Below are positions 17,409-26,295 of a stretch of DNA of 51,600 nucleotides, piece after piece (the stretch's first letter is position 1; each line of letters begins with the position of its first letter). Under the pieces are notes generated by a model that saw only the letters and a list, made by a program, of their open reading frames with translations, was not told the DNA's origin and ran no database searches. The position numbers and the translations under genes are program-made. The DNA is taken from positions 1 through 51,600 of the forward strand of contig JAGXAB010000048.1 in assembly GCA_018971775.1 (NCBI GenBank), written 5' to 3'. This stretch comes from Cyanobacteria bacterium REEB67 (GTDB lineage Bacteria > Cyanobacteriota > Vampirovibrionia > Obscuribacterales > Obscuribacteraceae).

Positions 17409-18713
17409 GTGTCTCTACAGGCCGCAAGCTCACAAAATCTCATCCCCTCTGCCCTGAGGCGCCTATCGCATGTCTTTGCCGGCATCGATTTTTGGCTCCT
17501 CGGGGCAACGGCTTTTTTAATCTCAGTCGGCCTTAACGTGCTGCATCTGTCGCAGCACACGCAGGGCTATTTCGACAAGCAACTGCAATTTCTCTGGGCC
17601 GGCCTCTTCCTGATGCTTGTGATCAGCCGCGTCCCCTACAAAGTCTGGACAAACAAATACATGGTCGCGGCCATGTATGTGATCAACATACTGCTTCTCG
17701 TAGCGGTCATGATCAAAGGTCACTCGGCCCAGGGCGCGCAGCGCTGGCTGGCGCTGGGACCGATCACCCTGCAACCATCGGAGCTGGCCAAGCTCGTAGT
17801 CATTTTTTCGCTCTCGGCCTGGTTGAAAAACCATCCCACCCGTGGATTCTTCGACGTATTCAAAATTCTGGCCATTATGTTGATACCGGCCATTCTTGTA
17901 TTTAAACAACCGGACCTTGGCACATCTCTCACTTTCGGTGCCGTCTTCCTCGGCCTTTCCTACTGGTCGGGGGCCACCCTCGCCGATATTTTTGTCCTGG
18001 TATCGCCCCTGATATCGCTCGTTTTAAACGCCATCGACAAACAATACTGGCTCTATTTCATCGGTGCTCTGCCGCTCATACTGCTTTGCCTCTGGCGTGT
18101 CTTTGACTGGAAATGGTTTGTGCGCATCATTTTGATTGCCGCCGTCGTCGCCGCCAATTATGGTGTTGGTGTGGCACGCCCACATCTCTGGGGCCTCCTC
18201 AAGGAATACCAGCAAAAGCGGCTGACCAGCTTCGTCAATCCCTACGACGATCCGCGCGGCTCGGGCTATCACATCCTGCAAAGTTTGATCGCCATTGGTT
18301 CAGGGGGAGTGAACGGCGCCGGCCTGGGCAAAGGCAACCAGGCCCAGGGAGCCTTTATTCCCGAGCGCCACACCGACTTTATCTTCGCCGTGATCGGCGA
18401 AGAGCTCGGCTTTCGCATCTGCGCCATGATCGTCCTTGCTTATTCTGTGATCTGCCTGCGCGCCCTTTTCATCGCCCAGCAGGCCTGGCGAAACCCAGAT
18501 GGATCGGCGATGGCTATTGGCTTGCTCTGCATGTTTCTCTTCCACGCCTTTATCAACATTGGTATGACCATTGGTATCATGCCGGTGGCCGGCGTACCGC
18601 TGCCCTTCCTGAGCTATGGCGGCACGGCGCTGATCGTCGATATGGTGGCAATTGGTCTGTTGATGTCCATCTATCTCTACAACCCCAAAGAAGTCAAAGA
18701 CGAGTGGGATTGA
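17409..18713 (+). CDS. rodA: SEDS peptidoglycan glycosyltransferase RodA/FtsW family
   Basis: A 434-residue polytopic membrane protein of the SEDS family, the lipid II polymerase partnered with a class B PBP. Visible landmarks are GAQRWLALGPITLQPSELAK, FKQPDLGTSL, the loop TSFVNPYDDPRGSGYH, ERHTDFIFAVIGEELGF and the C-terminal GVPLPFLSYGG. Linkage to minCDE and overall pattern favour RodA (elongation) over FtsW, though the two cannot be separated firmly by eye. The start is GTG 17409, which gives a roughly 25-residue cytoplasmic tail before the first helix. It converges on the SAF-domain gene with an eight-base gap. Confidence 0.93.
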   Translation: MSLQAASSQNLIPSALRRLSHVFAGIDFWLLGATAFLISVGLNVLHLSQHTQGYFDKQLQFLWAGLFLMLVISRVPYKVWTNKYMVAAMYVINILLLVAVMIKGHSAQGAQRWLALGPITLQPSELAKLVVIFSLSAWLKNHPTRGFFDVFKILAIMLIPAILVFKQPDLGTSLTFGAVFLGLSYWSGATLADIFVLVSPLISLVLNAIDKQYWLYFIGALPLILLCLWRVFDWKWFVRIILIAAVVAANYGVGVARPHLWGLLKEYQQKRLTSFVNPYDDPRGSGYHILQSLIAIGSGGVNGAGLGKGNQAQGAFIPERHTDFIFAVIGEELGFRICAMIVLAYSVICLRALFIAQQAWRNPDGSAMAIGLLCMFLFHAFINIGMTIGIMPVAGVPLPFLSYGGTALIVDMVAIGLLMSIYLYNPKEVKDEWD

Positions 18714-18721
18714 GATACCGG

Positions 18722-19369
18722 CTATTTTTTCGGCTCGATATCGTCTTTACTTAGCAAGGCCCCAGCGTCAATCTTTCTTTTTGCCCGGCCGCCTAAAGCA
18801 TCACTACTGCGCTCTAGAGCGTCAGCCGGTATGAGCGTCTCGTTGAGCATGTGCAATTCGACCATCTGCGGAGCGATCACAGTGCCTGCTGGAATCTCCT
18901 CGATTGAGTAAACAACACTCTTTCTCACGACTCGATTGCTGCCAGGATTTTGAGCATCAGAGCCCGCCTTGATATCGGGAGCCAGCAGCGAAAAACAAGT
19001 GACGATGCAGATTACAGCCAGACCTTTGAAGATGGCCCCGGCCATTTTTGCCTTTTGCTCGCCGAGGCTGGAAAAATCGAATTTTACTGCCTTGATCAAG
19101 AGAGGCAGACACACGGCCGCTAGAAGATACTCAATGAACAGACGGACAAAATCGATGTGTACTTCGTAATAGCCCTTGAAGTGTGGATCGGGGCGGGCGC
19201 AAATCGGTGCGTACTGGCAATAGCCGCTGATTACATGGCCCGGGAGGGAGTGGATGACATCGGCGCCGAATGTCTGTGCAGATTCGGTAGCCTGCCAGGG
19301 CGGAAAGAGAGTGATCAACAGCCAGGATAGGCTGACTATAAATATTTGCCAACTGCGCTGGACTTTCAA
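18722..19369 (-). CDS. Membrane protein with C-terminal SAF-like domain
   Basis: 215 residues with three predicted membrane helices (about 8-25, 75-95 and 108-128). The C-terminus (about 145-210) resembles a SAF domain: VYSIEEIPAGTVIAPQMVE followed by DALGGRAKRKIDAGALLSKDDIE. SAF domains occur in CpaB/FlgA pilus and flagellar assembly proteins and in sialic-acid synthases. The fusion to an N-terminal membrane region without a pilus cluster is unusual. The start is TTG 19369, backed by GGAG eight bases upstream. Function is not established. Confidence 0.8.
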   Translation of the reverse strand: MKVQRSWQIFIVSLSWLLITLFPPWQATESAQTFGADVIHSLPGHVISGYCQYAPICARPDPHFKGYYEVHIDFVRLFIEYLLAAVCLPLLIKAVKFDFSSLGEQKAKMAGAIFKGLAVICIVTCFSLLAPDIKAGSDAQNPGSNRVVRKSVVYSIEEIPAGTVIAPQMVELHMLNETLIPADALERSSDALGGRAKRKIDAGALLSKDDIEPKK

Positions 19370-19574
19370 CCTTTTATCTCCTTTGCTCCGGGCCGATTTT
19401 AACCGATTTGCTCATGGTCAAAAAGTAGACCAGCCAATATGAGATCTGCTCGGCCGCTGAGTCGGTGGTGAGTCTTTTGGCCGGAATTGGCATATCATAG
19501 ATATGGGAGGGCGACCCCGGCACTGTCCATTTTGGAACAAACCAGGCCCGGGACTTAAGACGACAGGAACGCAC

Positions 19575-20042
19575 ATGCCAGACGCAGAAATCGAAAAACC
19601 GCTTAAGCAGCATTCACCGCTCGATACCTACCGCATTTTGACCCTTGAGAACGCAGAAAACATCGAGAAGCTGAAGCTGGCTTGCCTCCAGGCCGGACAT
19701 GAAGTCGTGCCGATGCTCACTATTTCACATGCCATGGCCTTCCTCGAAACTAAGGACCATGTCGACTGTATCGTTGCTGCCGCACACCTGCATAATGAAA
19801 GTGTTTTTGAATTTTTGCAAAAAGTCAGGGGTGCCGAGTCGCATCTCAAAGACTCGCCCTTTGTCGTACTTTGCGCCGATCCGGGCCTTCTGGCCAAAGT
19901 GACCAGTCCCGCGGTCGAGGCTGCCGCCAATTTGATGGGCGCCGATAAATACTTATTGATGAACGAATTTGATGCTCACAGGTTGATCGACGAAATTACA
20001 CCCTTATTGCCGCCTATTCCGCTCCGGCACGCAATTCCCTGA
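19575..20042 (+). CDS. Degenerate response-regulator receiver domain
   Basis: A 155-residue stand-alone protein with CheY-like alternation: strand RILTLEN, a helix, strand DCIVAAAHLHNESVFEFL, strand PFVVLCADPG, and DKYLLMNEFD with the conserved Lys. At the phospho-acceptor position the usual Asp is Ala69, and the acidic pair at the end of the first strand is EN. It is therefore probably a pseudo-receiver that is not phosphorylated. ATG 19575 has AGGA upstream. No output domain and no adjacent histidine kinase are visible. Confidence 0.8.
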   Translation: MPDAEIEKPLKQHSPLDTYRILTLENAENIEKLKLACLQAGHEVVPMLTISHAMAFLETKDHVDCIVAAAHLHNESVFEFLQKVRGAESHLKDSPFVVLCADPGLLAKVTSPAVEAAANLMGADKYLLMNEFDAHRLIDEITPLLPPIPLRHAIP

Positions 20043-20224
20043 TCTTCAATTCTTTGTGGATCTTTCGATTTTTTCCAGTGCTTCTTCGGCTGTGTGCTTC
20101 ATGAAAGTGCCCATCGACGTTCGCCGGCCAAACCAGAATCACAACCTGTCATAGAACCAATCACCTGAGACACTTTCCTTGCGTTCAGTCTCTACCGGTG
20201 AGGGAGGAAAATTAGTGGGCCAGC

Positions 20225-20734
20225 TCAGACGTTGTCTACGCCCTTGGGGGTGTGGGTGGAGACCAGACTACCCGACTGATCGCGTTCGAAAGCTTCCATT
20301 TGAGAAGCCGAAACGTTCATAGAAGCAAGTTTACTGCCATGTCCGAGGGTGACCATGCGATCTTGTACCGAAAAAATATCTTCTACGTAACGCGCCAGGG
20401 CTCTGCCCTGAGGCATGATCTGCTCGACGGAGGCACTCAGGTAATAATCGGCGGTGACGCCCCCGGCCAGGGCACGGTCGGCTCCCCAGGAAGTCGAGAA
20501 GCGCATCGTCAGCGGCGCACCCGGTTTGCAAATGAGACTGAGCTTACGGACAAAACCTTGACTGTTAAGGTCTATTTCGCCGTGTAACTGATTAAAGGCA
20601 TCGGGACCATTTGGCAATTGACCCTGCATCAGGCCGGCCGGTACGCCGAGTTCTTGAGCAAGAAGCTCGACCAGAGAGGCAAAAGACGCGACTCCTGCGA
20701 GATCGATGGTCTTTCCTATGTCATTTGCAGTCAT
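20225..20734 (-). CDS. Hypothetical protein
   Basis: 169 residues, soluble, mixed alpha/beta in appearance, with no recognised domain. Features are a leucine-rich N-terminal helix (VELLAQELGVPAGL), a beta-rich middle (KLSLICKPGAPLTMRFS) and a polar C-terminus. It lies divergent from the prenyltransferase gene. I cannot assign a function. Confidence 0.65.
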   Translation of the reverse strand: MTANDIGKTIDLAGVASFASLVELLAQELGVPAGLMQGQLPNGPDAFNQLHGEIDLNSQGFVRKLSLICKPGAPLTMRFSTSWGADRALAGGVTADYYLSASVEQIMPQGRALARYVEDIFSVQDRMVTLGHGSKLASMNVSASQMEAFERDQSGSLVSTHTPKGVDNV

Positions 20735-20813
20735 AATTTGATCCTAAATGCTCTGAGGGAATGGCCCAAAAATTTATTTTACTCGGTTTTACCGGGGTTA
20801 AACATTCCAAATC

Positions 20814-21764
20814 ATGCCAGTAACCGGCCCATTCTTCAAGTACATTACTCTTATGCACTCCGGCAATTCACCTACCCAGATCAAGCCCGCCTCGCCCACA
20901 GCCGTCGTCCGCGAGTGGGCAGAGATGATCAAATTCGAGCACAGCGTCTTTGCTCTGCCCTTTGCTCTATCCGGTCTCATCCTCGCCTCCCCGGCCAATA
21001 GTCTGCCAGCGGCGGCGACCATATTTTTTACGATCCTCGCCTTCGTCGGCGCCAGATCAGCGGCCATGACCCTTAACCGTGTCATCGACAGCCGCATCGA
21101 CGCCGCCAATCCGCGCACCAAAGACCGGGCCATTCCGGCCGGAAGAATCAAACCGGGCATAGCGATGATTTTTGCCGTCGTCGCCTTCGGCGTCATGCTA
21201 TTTGCCGCCTCCAAGCTGCCGCCGATCTGCTTGCAACTGTCTCCCATTGCCGTTGTCTGGCTCAGCTTCTATTCGTTTACCAAACGTTTCACCTGGCTCT
21301 GCCATCTGGTACTCGGCATCGCCCTTGGTGGTGCAGCCCTGGGCGGGTGGGTAGCGGCCGGTGGCACTTTAGGCGGTGCGGCGCCATGGTTGTTGGCCCT
21401 GGCAGTATCGACCTGGGTGGCTGGTTTTGACGTCATCTACGCATGTCAAGATTACAAGTTCGACACTGCCGAAAAAGTGTTCAGCATCCCGGCGCGCTTC
21501 GGTATTGGCCCGGGTTTATTGATATCGCGAGGACTGCATGTCGTCACAGTTGCTGCTTTGATCGGTCTGGGTCTATCTCTTCACCTCGGTCTCTTTTACT
21601 GGTTGGGCTTCACCGCCGTCGCCGCCATGCTCACCTACGAGCACAGCCTGGTCAAAGCCGATGACCTGTCAAAACTCAACGCCGCCTTCTTCAATGTCAA
21701 TGGTTTCGTCAGCATCGCTTGCTTTTTTGCCATCTTGATCGATCATATTTTGAAAGTCCACTAA
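20814..21764 (+). CDS. UbiA-family polyprenyltransferase
   Basis: A polytopic membrane prenyltransferase of about 316 residues that attaches an isoprenoid chain to an aromatic ring. The first Asp-rich motif is NRVIDSRID (residues 88-96) and the second is QDYKFDTAEK. The LPFALSGL N-terminal helix is typical of the 4-hydroxybenzoate octaprenyltransferase/MqnP group. A role in quinone (likely menaquinone by the futalosine route, MqnP-like) is inferred, since no other quinone gene is nearby. The start may be ATG 20814 or ATG 20853; neither has a good ribosome site. Confidence 0.88.
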   Translation: MPVTGPFFKYITLMHSGNSPTQIKPASPTAVVREWAEMIKFEHSVFALPFALSGLILASPANSLPAAATIFFTILAFVGARSAAMTLNRVIDSRIDAANPRTKDRAIPAGRIKPGIAMIFAVVAFGVMLFAASKLPPICLQLSPIAVVWLSFYSFTKRFTWLCHLVLGIALGGAALGGWVAAGGTLGGAAPWLLALAVSTWVAGFDVIYACQDYKFDTAEKVFSIPARFGIGPGLLISRGLHVVTVAALIGLGLSLHLGLFYWLGFTAVAAMLTYEHSLVKADDLSKLNAAFFNVNGFVSIACFFAILIDHILKVH

Positions 21765-21888
21765 CTAGGCTTCGCTATTTTCTCTCAAGATCTCACGCCC
21801 GAGCTGCATACGGCAGGGACTATGCAAAACAGACACCGATCAACTCCCAGTCCTGAGCCCGAGCGAAAAGACTCGCTACAGCCGGCAT

Positions 21889-22995
21889 TTGATGTTGCCG
21901 GAAGGAGGAGAGCGCGGGCAGAAACTGTTAAAAGCGGGGCGCATACTGATTGTCGGTGTCGGTGCCGGTGGCCTGGGCTCTCCGGCCGCTCTTTATCTCG
22001 CCGCCGCCGGTGTGGGCACGATCGGCATCGTCGATTTTGACGATATCGATCTTGCCAATTTGCAAAGGCAAATTTTGCATGCCACCGCCGACGTCGGCAC
22101 TTCAAAATGTAAATCTGCGCAAAAGCGGCTAGAGGAAACCAATCCGGAGATCCGCATTGTCATCCACGAAGAGCGCTTATCGGCAGAAAATGTCCAGAAA
22201 TTGATCGATGCTTACGATATCGTCATCGATGCCACCGATAATTTTGCCACTCGCTATTTGATCAATGATGCCTGCGTTTTAAGCGGCAAAGCAAATGTCT
22301 ACGGCGCCATCTATCGCTTCGAGGGCCAGGCCAGCGTCTTCATGCCGGGAGCAGGTCCATGCTACCGCTGCCTTTTCCCCGACCCACCAGTGGCAGAGAC
22401 AGTACCAAACTGTGCTGAAGGCGGCGTACTCGGCTTGCTGGCCGGCATGATCGGTGTGGTACAGGCGACCGAAGCGATCAAACTCCTGCTGCAAACGGGC
22501 ACAGGACTGGTCGGCAAGCGGCTTGTCTATGATGCTCTCGAGATGCGCTTCGATACCGTACAGCTGAAACGCAATCCCGCCTGTAAAATTTGCGGGGACA
22601 ATCCGACGATCACAACGCCGGTCGATTCCTCATTCGCTTGTGCGAACGCCGAGGGCAAAAGCAGTGATGCTCCAGGCTCTGATCAAATAGGCGCCGTTGA
22701 ACTAAGCAGGCGCCTGAACGAGGAAACCCCCTTATTTTTACTCGATGTGAGAAATCCTGAAGAATACAGCATATGCCATCTACAAGACTCCACTCTCATA
22801 CCTCTTACACAATTAGCAGGCAGGCTCGCTGAACTCGACCAATCAAAAGAAATCATCGTCTATTGCAAATCCGGCACCCGCAGCCTTGCTGCATTGAAGT
22901 TGCTCTCTTCACACGGATTTACCAGGGTAAAACATTTGAGTGGTGGCATACTGGCCTGGATTGCAGACGTCGACCCTTCTATGCAAAAGTATTGA
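21889..22995 (+). CDS. MoeB/ThiF-type adenylyltransferase fused to rhodanese (MoeZ-like)
   Basis: Adenylates the C-terminus of a ubiquitin-like sulfur carrier and supplies sulfur from its rhodanese half. The E1-like domain has VGVGAGGLGSPAALYLAAA, DFDDIDLANLQRQ, zinc Cys pairs CYRC and CKIC, and PNCAEGGVLG. The rhodanese domain (about 270-368) has LLDVRNPEEY and the active-site CKSGTRS. Typical MoeB N-terminal sequence (LSPSEKTRYSRHLMLPE) continues upstream in frame from 21853, but the only nearby ATG, at 21822, is one base out of frame, so a one-base indel is suspected. I list the first usable start (TTG 21889). Downstream it converges with a ThiS-like gene, its likely carrier partner. Confidence 0.88.
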   Translation: MMLPEGGERGQKLLKAGRILIVGVGAGGLGSPAALYLAAAGVGTIGIVDFDDIDLANLQRQILHATADVGTSKCKSAQKRLEETNPEIRIVIHEERLSAENVQKLIDAYDIVIDATDNFATRYLINDACVLSGKANVYGAIYRFEGQASVFMPGAGPCYRCLFPDPPVAETVPNCAEGGVLGLLAGMIGVVQATEAIKLLLQTGTGLVGKRLVYDALEMRFDTVQLKRNPACKICGDNPTITTPVDSSFACANAEGKSSDAPGSDQIGAVELSRRLNEETPLFLLDVRNPEEYSICHLQDSTLIPLTQLAGRLAELDQSKEIIVYCKSGTRSLAALKLLSSHGFTRVKHLSGGILAWIADVDPSMQKY

Positions 22996-23016
22996 ATGAA
23001 AACAAGAAACGCAGGT

Positions 23017-23277
23017 CTAGTCGCCGCTGAGAGCGCAGATTATGCGCACAGTATCGCCGCTAGCTACTGATTGATCCAGATCATCTATTTGATCTACATT
23101 AATAAACAATTTTATGTGCTCTCTGATGCGGCCCTGCTCGTCGATCATGCAAAATTTGATGCCCGGATGCAGGCGATCGAGATCGGTCAACACTTCCGAA
23201 ACGGTGCGGCCGGAAGCCTCTACCTGAGAGTTATTCGCAGTGTAGGAGCGCAGCGGTGATGGTATGCGAACAATCAT
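23017..23277 (-). CDS. ThiS/MoaD-like ubiquitin-fold protein, C-terminus Gly-Asp
   Basis: 86 residues with the beta-grasp pattern of cyanobacterial MoaD/ThiS proteins (MIVRIPSPLRSYT, VSEVLTDLDRLHPGIK, then IKLFINVDQIDDLD and GDTVRIICALSGD). Such carriers are adenylated on a C-terminal Gly-Gly; here the stop follows Ser-Gly-Asp, so the last Gly is replaced. It faces the MoeB-rhodanese gene, the enzyme that would activate it. Either the carrier is atypical or the terminal residue reflects decay. Confidence 0.85.
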   Translation of the reverse strand: MIVRIPSPLRSYTANNSQVEASGRTVSEVLTDLDRLHPGIKFCMIDEQGRIREHIKLFINVDQIDDLDQSVASGDTVRIICALSGD

Positions 23278-23300
23278 AAAATGCTATCTCCCGCCGCCGA

Positions 23301-23760
23301 TTAGCCTTTTTCCAGCAATGTCACCGAATAGATTTCGGGCAGATAGCGGACTAGACATTTCCAACTATCGCCTTCATTTATGCTGCCCCAGACCTCACCG
23401 CCGGTGGTGCCGAAGTAAATACCGACGGGATTTCTTTGATCGCAGGTCATGGCTTGACGCTTCACCGTAAAATAAGCGTCTCGTTTGGGCAAGCCTTTAC
23501 TCTGCCGCTTCCAGACTTTACCGCCGTCGCGGCCGATGAAAGTAGCTGGCTTCCCGCCGGGACTGGTACGTGGCCAGACATCCGTACCATCCATGGAAAT
23601 GGGGTTCGGAAATGGTCCAGGCAAGCCTGCCGGCATCGCTTTGCAGGACGAAAAGCCCCTTGCGAGTGCCTATTAGTAAACTGACAATCCCCTTGCCACT
23701 CTTCGTCGACGTCTGGCTTTTTGCTCTGGACGCGACGGCCGCTGTTTCACGTTTTGCCAT
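23301..23760 (-). pseudogene. Remnant of a BNR/sialidase-like repeat protein
   Basis: Two fragments of one family lie head-to-tail in different frames. The first (23760 to about 23590) reads LLIGTRKGLFVLQSDAGR and PHFHGW, the standard start of a roughly 350-residue BNR/sortilin-like glycosidase-fold protein. The second (about 23600 to 23301) reads GRDGGKVWKRQSKGLPKRDAY and GIYFGTTGGEVWGS, its normal C-terminus. The middle two thirds are missing and the frame changes near 23590. It lies next to the kinase-propeller gene and is almost certainly inactive. Confidence 0.75.
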
Positions 23761-23868
23761 AGTTTTCTGACTCGCACGCTGTAGACGAGGACACCGACGC
23801 ACAAGTATAAAGCATGCAAAAGATTCCGGCTTTTCACCTCAGCCTCAGTCTCAAAGAAATGTCGCCTC

Positions 23869-26295
23869 TTAGCTGCGGGCCTCGATCGCTCGCGGACCTG
23901 TCGTATTTAGCTCGAAGCAAGAAAGCGCGCCATCGACCGAACCGACAAAGAGCTTTTTGCCGAGTAAAAGCGGAGCGGACTCGATGTCTTTTCTAAGGAA
24001 TTTATCATAGAGTTGTCGCCCGGTATTAGCGTCAAAGGCCTGCAACCAGCCCTCTTTCGTAATGCAGATCACAGTCGAGCCGACCGCTTCGAGAGTAGCG
24101 GAGGGTGTACCTTTCAAAGGCACCTTCCACTGCAGACTGCCGTCATATTTATCGCAGCAGAAGAGCCACTTATCTTGCGAGGCGAAAATTACCGAGGTAT
24201 AGACCATGACACCACCGGTGGAGATGGCGCCGTCGGTCTGCATTTCCCACATCAGACGTCCGGCCTCGGCATCGAGAGCAAAGAAGACACCCGACTGGCT
24301 GCCGACATAGACGCCGTCAACCGATGTCACAGGCGTGCTCATAATCTTACCGACAGCGACATATTTCCAGATTAGTTTGCCGGTGGCGCACTGGACGGCG
24401 TAGATCTGACCGCCCTTCGTGCCAAAATAAATCTTGTCGTTGTGCACTTTGGGAGCGGCGACAATGGCGTCAGCGGCGGTAAAGGTCCAGAGCTTCATGC
24501 CGAGTCTGATATCGAGGGCGGTGACTACCCCGCGCCGATCGCAGACAATTACCGAGTGGCCGTGCACTACCGGCGATGCAACCATGGATGCGACATTGTT
24601 GGCATTGCTCTCCACTACCCAGATGTCCTTGCCGTCCTGGGGATCGAGAGCATGCACCTTGCCCTGGGTATCGGTGAGGATGAGCTTTTCTTCGGTAATC
24701 AATGGACTGGAGAGAAGTGGCGCTTTGGCGTCATAGCTGAAGGCAAGCTTACCCGAGCGGCTATCGACGGCATAAAGGCGACCGTCGGCTGAGCAGACAT
24801 AGACGAGCTTTTCGTCACGGCTGATACAGGGCGAGGCCATCCAGCCGATCGGCCCCTTGGTGGCGTAATTCCAGACGGGAGCAGATTCACCGTCCTTGAC
24901 GGCATTCAAGGAGGTAGAGGTGGCGGTTTCAGAAGAAGAAGAAGAAGAAGAAGAAGAAGAAGAAGAAGAAGAAGAAGAGGAAGAGGAAGAGGACGAGGAA
25001 GAGGACGAGGAAGAAAAAGGAGCATCCCATGCCGATTTTTCAAAATTGGGCGTGTTCGGCGTCCGTCTTTCGAAATTCAAGCTCTTGCGGTTGTCGATCT
25101 CGAGCTCGCCATAGTTGGGCTCGGCTCCGGCAAAACCAGGGAAGGCCGGGAAGGCGGAGACTTTCTTGACCGAAACGCCATCTTCTTCCCTGGATAAATA
25201 AGGACTGGCGTCAAAACTTTTGACCACTTCGGTGGCTGCGGCGGGAGCAACCGGGCTCGGTGCACCGACTGCGTTTAACGAGGTACCGGTACTGGTGGCA
25301 GTGGCCACCCCTTCCATCGATTTTGCCGTACCGACCTGATTGGTGCCGGCGGCCGGCTGAGGCGAGGACAATATCGCGTCGACCTCGATCAAAGTGTCGG
25401 TCAGTTTTGGCAGGCTACGCGGCGTGAAGCCCATGGTGGCTACGCGCATTTCAAAAATCAAATCGTCGATGATACCGAGCACGTCGGCCATCGATTTGAA
25501 TCTTTCCTCCGGCGCCTTAGCCATCATCCTTTTAATCACCCGGTCGAGTACGTCGGGCACCTGCGGATTGGCGCGCCGGGCGGACGGGATGCCGGCATTG
25601 GTGTGCTTCATGGCCATTTCGATCATGCCCTGAGCCCGGTAAGGGAGTTGCCCTGTGCACATCTCGTAGAACAAAATGCCCATCGAATAAATATCCGAGC
25701 GGTGATCCTGGGGCTCGCCCCGGCAAAGCTCAGGAGACATATAGGCCGGTGTACCCATGCCGCGCGTCGTACTCAGATGGATGCGACCGGGTAAAAGCCG
25801 GGCCAGCCCGAAGTCGCCAATCTTAAGATCGCCTTCGTGGGTGATAAAAATATTGTCCGCTTTGATGTCCTGGTGGATAACGCCCCGCTTGTGTGCGAAG
25901 GACAGGCCGGAAGCCAGCTGTTTCATCCAGTTGAGGCAGTGCTTGAGGGGCAGCGGCGTCTGATTGATTCGCCCGGCCAGGGTGCCGCCCGGCAGATATT
26001 CCATGGCGACGAAATAATGTTCGAGGTCATCTTTGTGCTCGGCACCGACATCAAATACGGTGACGATGTTCGGATGCTCGAGACCGGCCGCCAGCCTGGC
26101 TTCTTGCTTGAATACTTCGACATTGCGCCGGTCGGCCATCAAACTCGGTAGAAGCATCTTAATAGCCACATCGCGCAGCAAGAGCTCATCGCGGCTATGA
26201 TAAACCACGCCCATACCGCCGATACCGACCTCTTCCAGGACGGTATAGTGACCATTTTCAAGGCGATCGCCTTTGCTAAATATCGGAGATGACAC
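23869..26295 (-). CDS. Ser/Thr protein kinase fused to PQQ-type beta-propeller
   Basis: 808 residues. The PknB-type kinase (about 15-280) has GIGGMGVVY, Lys46 in VAIKML, HQDIKADN (141-148) and DFG (161-163). The arginine of HRD is Gln, while the catalytic Asp is kept. A low-complexity linker follows that includes 28 consecutive serines encoded by a trinucleotide repeat. The C-terminal half (about 460-800) is a PQQ/quinoprotein-like beta-propeller with repeating blades such as GRLYAVDSRSGKLAF and GKVHALDPQDGKDIW. No membrane helix is evident, so propeller and kinase may share the cytoplasm. The start is GTG 26295. It is divergent from kdsD. Confidence 0.92.
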   Translation of the reverse strand: MSSPIFSKGDRLENGHYTVLEEVGIGGMGVVYHSRDELLLRDVAIKMLLPSLMADRRNVEVFKQEARLAAGLEHPNIVTVFDVGAEHKDDLEHYFVAMEYLPGGTLAGRINQTPLPLKHCLNWMKQLASGLSFAHKRGVIHQDIKADNIFITHEGDLKIGDFGLARLLPGRIHLSTTRGMGTPAYMSPELCRGEPQDHRSDIYSMGILFYEMCTGQLPYRAQGMIEMAMKHTNAGIPSARRANPQVPDVLDRVIKRMMAKAPEERFKSMADVLGIIDDLIFEMRVATMGFTPRSLPKLTDTLIEVDAILSSPQPAAGTNQVGTAKSMEGVATATSTGTSLNAVGAPSPVAPAAATEVVKSFDASPYLSREEDGVSVKKVSAFPAFPGFAGAEPNYGELEIDNRKSLNFERRTPNTPNFEKSAWDAPFSSSSSSSSSSSSSSSSSSSSSSSSSSSSETATSTSLNAVKDGESAPVWNYATKGPIGWMASPCISRDEKLVYVCSADGRLYAVDSRSGKLAFSYDAKAPLLSSPLITEEKLILTDTQGKVHALDPQDGKDIWVVESNANNVASMVASPVVHGHSVIVCDRRGVVTALDIRLGMKLWTFTAADAIVAAPKVHNDKIYFGTKGGQIYAVQCATGKLIWKYVAVGKIMSTPVTSVDGVYVGSQSGVFFALDAEAGRLMWEMQTDGAISTGGVMVYTSVIFASQDKWLFCCDKYDGSLQWKVPLKGTPSATLEAVGSTVICITKEGWLQAFDANTGRQLYDKFLRKDIESAPLLLGKKLFVGSVDGALSCFELNTTGPRAIEARS
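24931..25014 (-). repeat. Trinucleotide microsatellite encoding polyserine
   Basis: On the + strand a pure AGA/GAA period-three run spans 24931-24978 (16 units), then an interrupted GAG/GAC tract to 25014. Read on the minus strand it encodes 28 serines in the kinase-propeller linker. Slippage would change linker length but not frame. Confidence 0.95.

Noticed and set aside
18113..18754. Arg/Leu-rich + strand frame inside rodA
   Set aside because: Out-of-frame shadow; RodA motifs run through the other frame uninterrupted.
20047..20120. 22-codon minus strand ORF (MGTFMKHTAEEALEKIERS...)
   Set aside because: Helical-looking but too short, with no clear ribosome site; not enough to call a gene.
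24896..25114. Poly-glutamate frame on the + strand
   Set aside because: Antisense of the polyserine microsatellite in the kinase gene.
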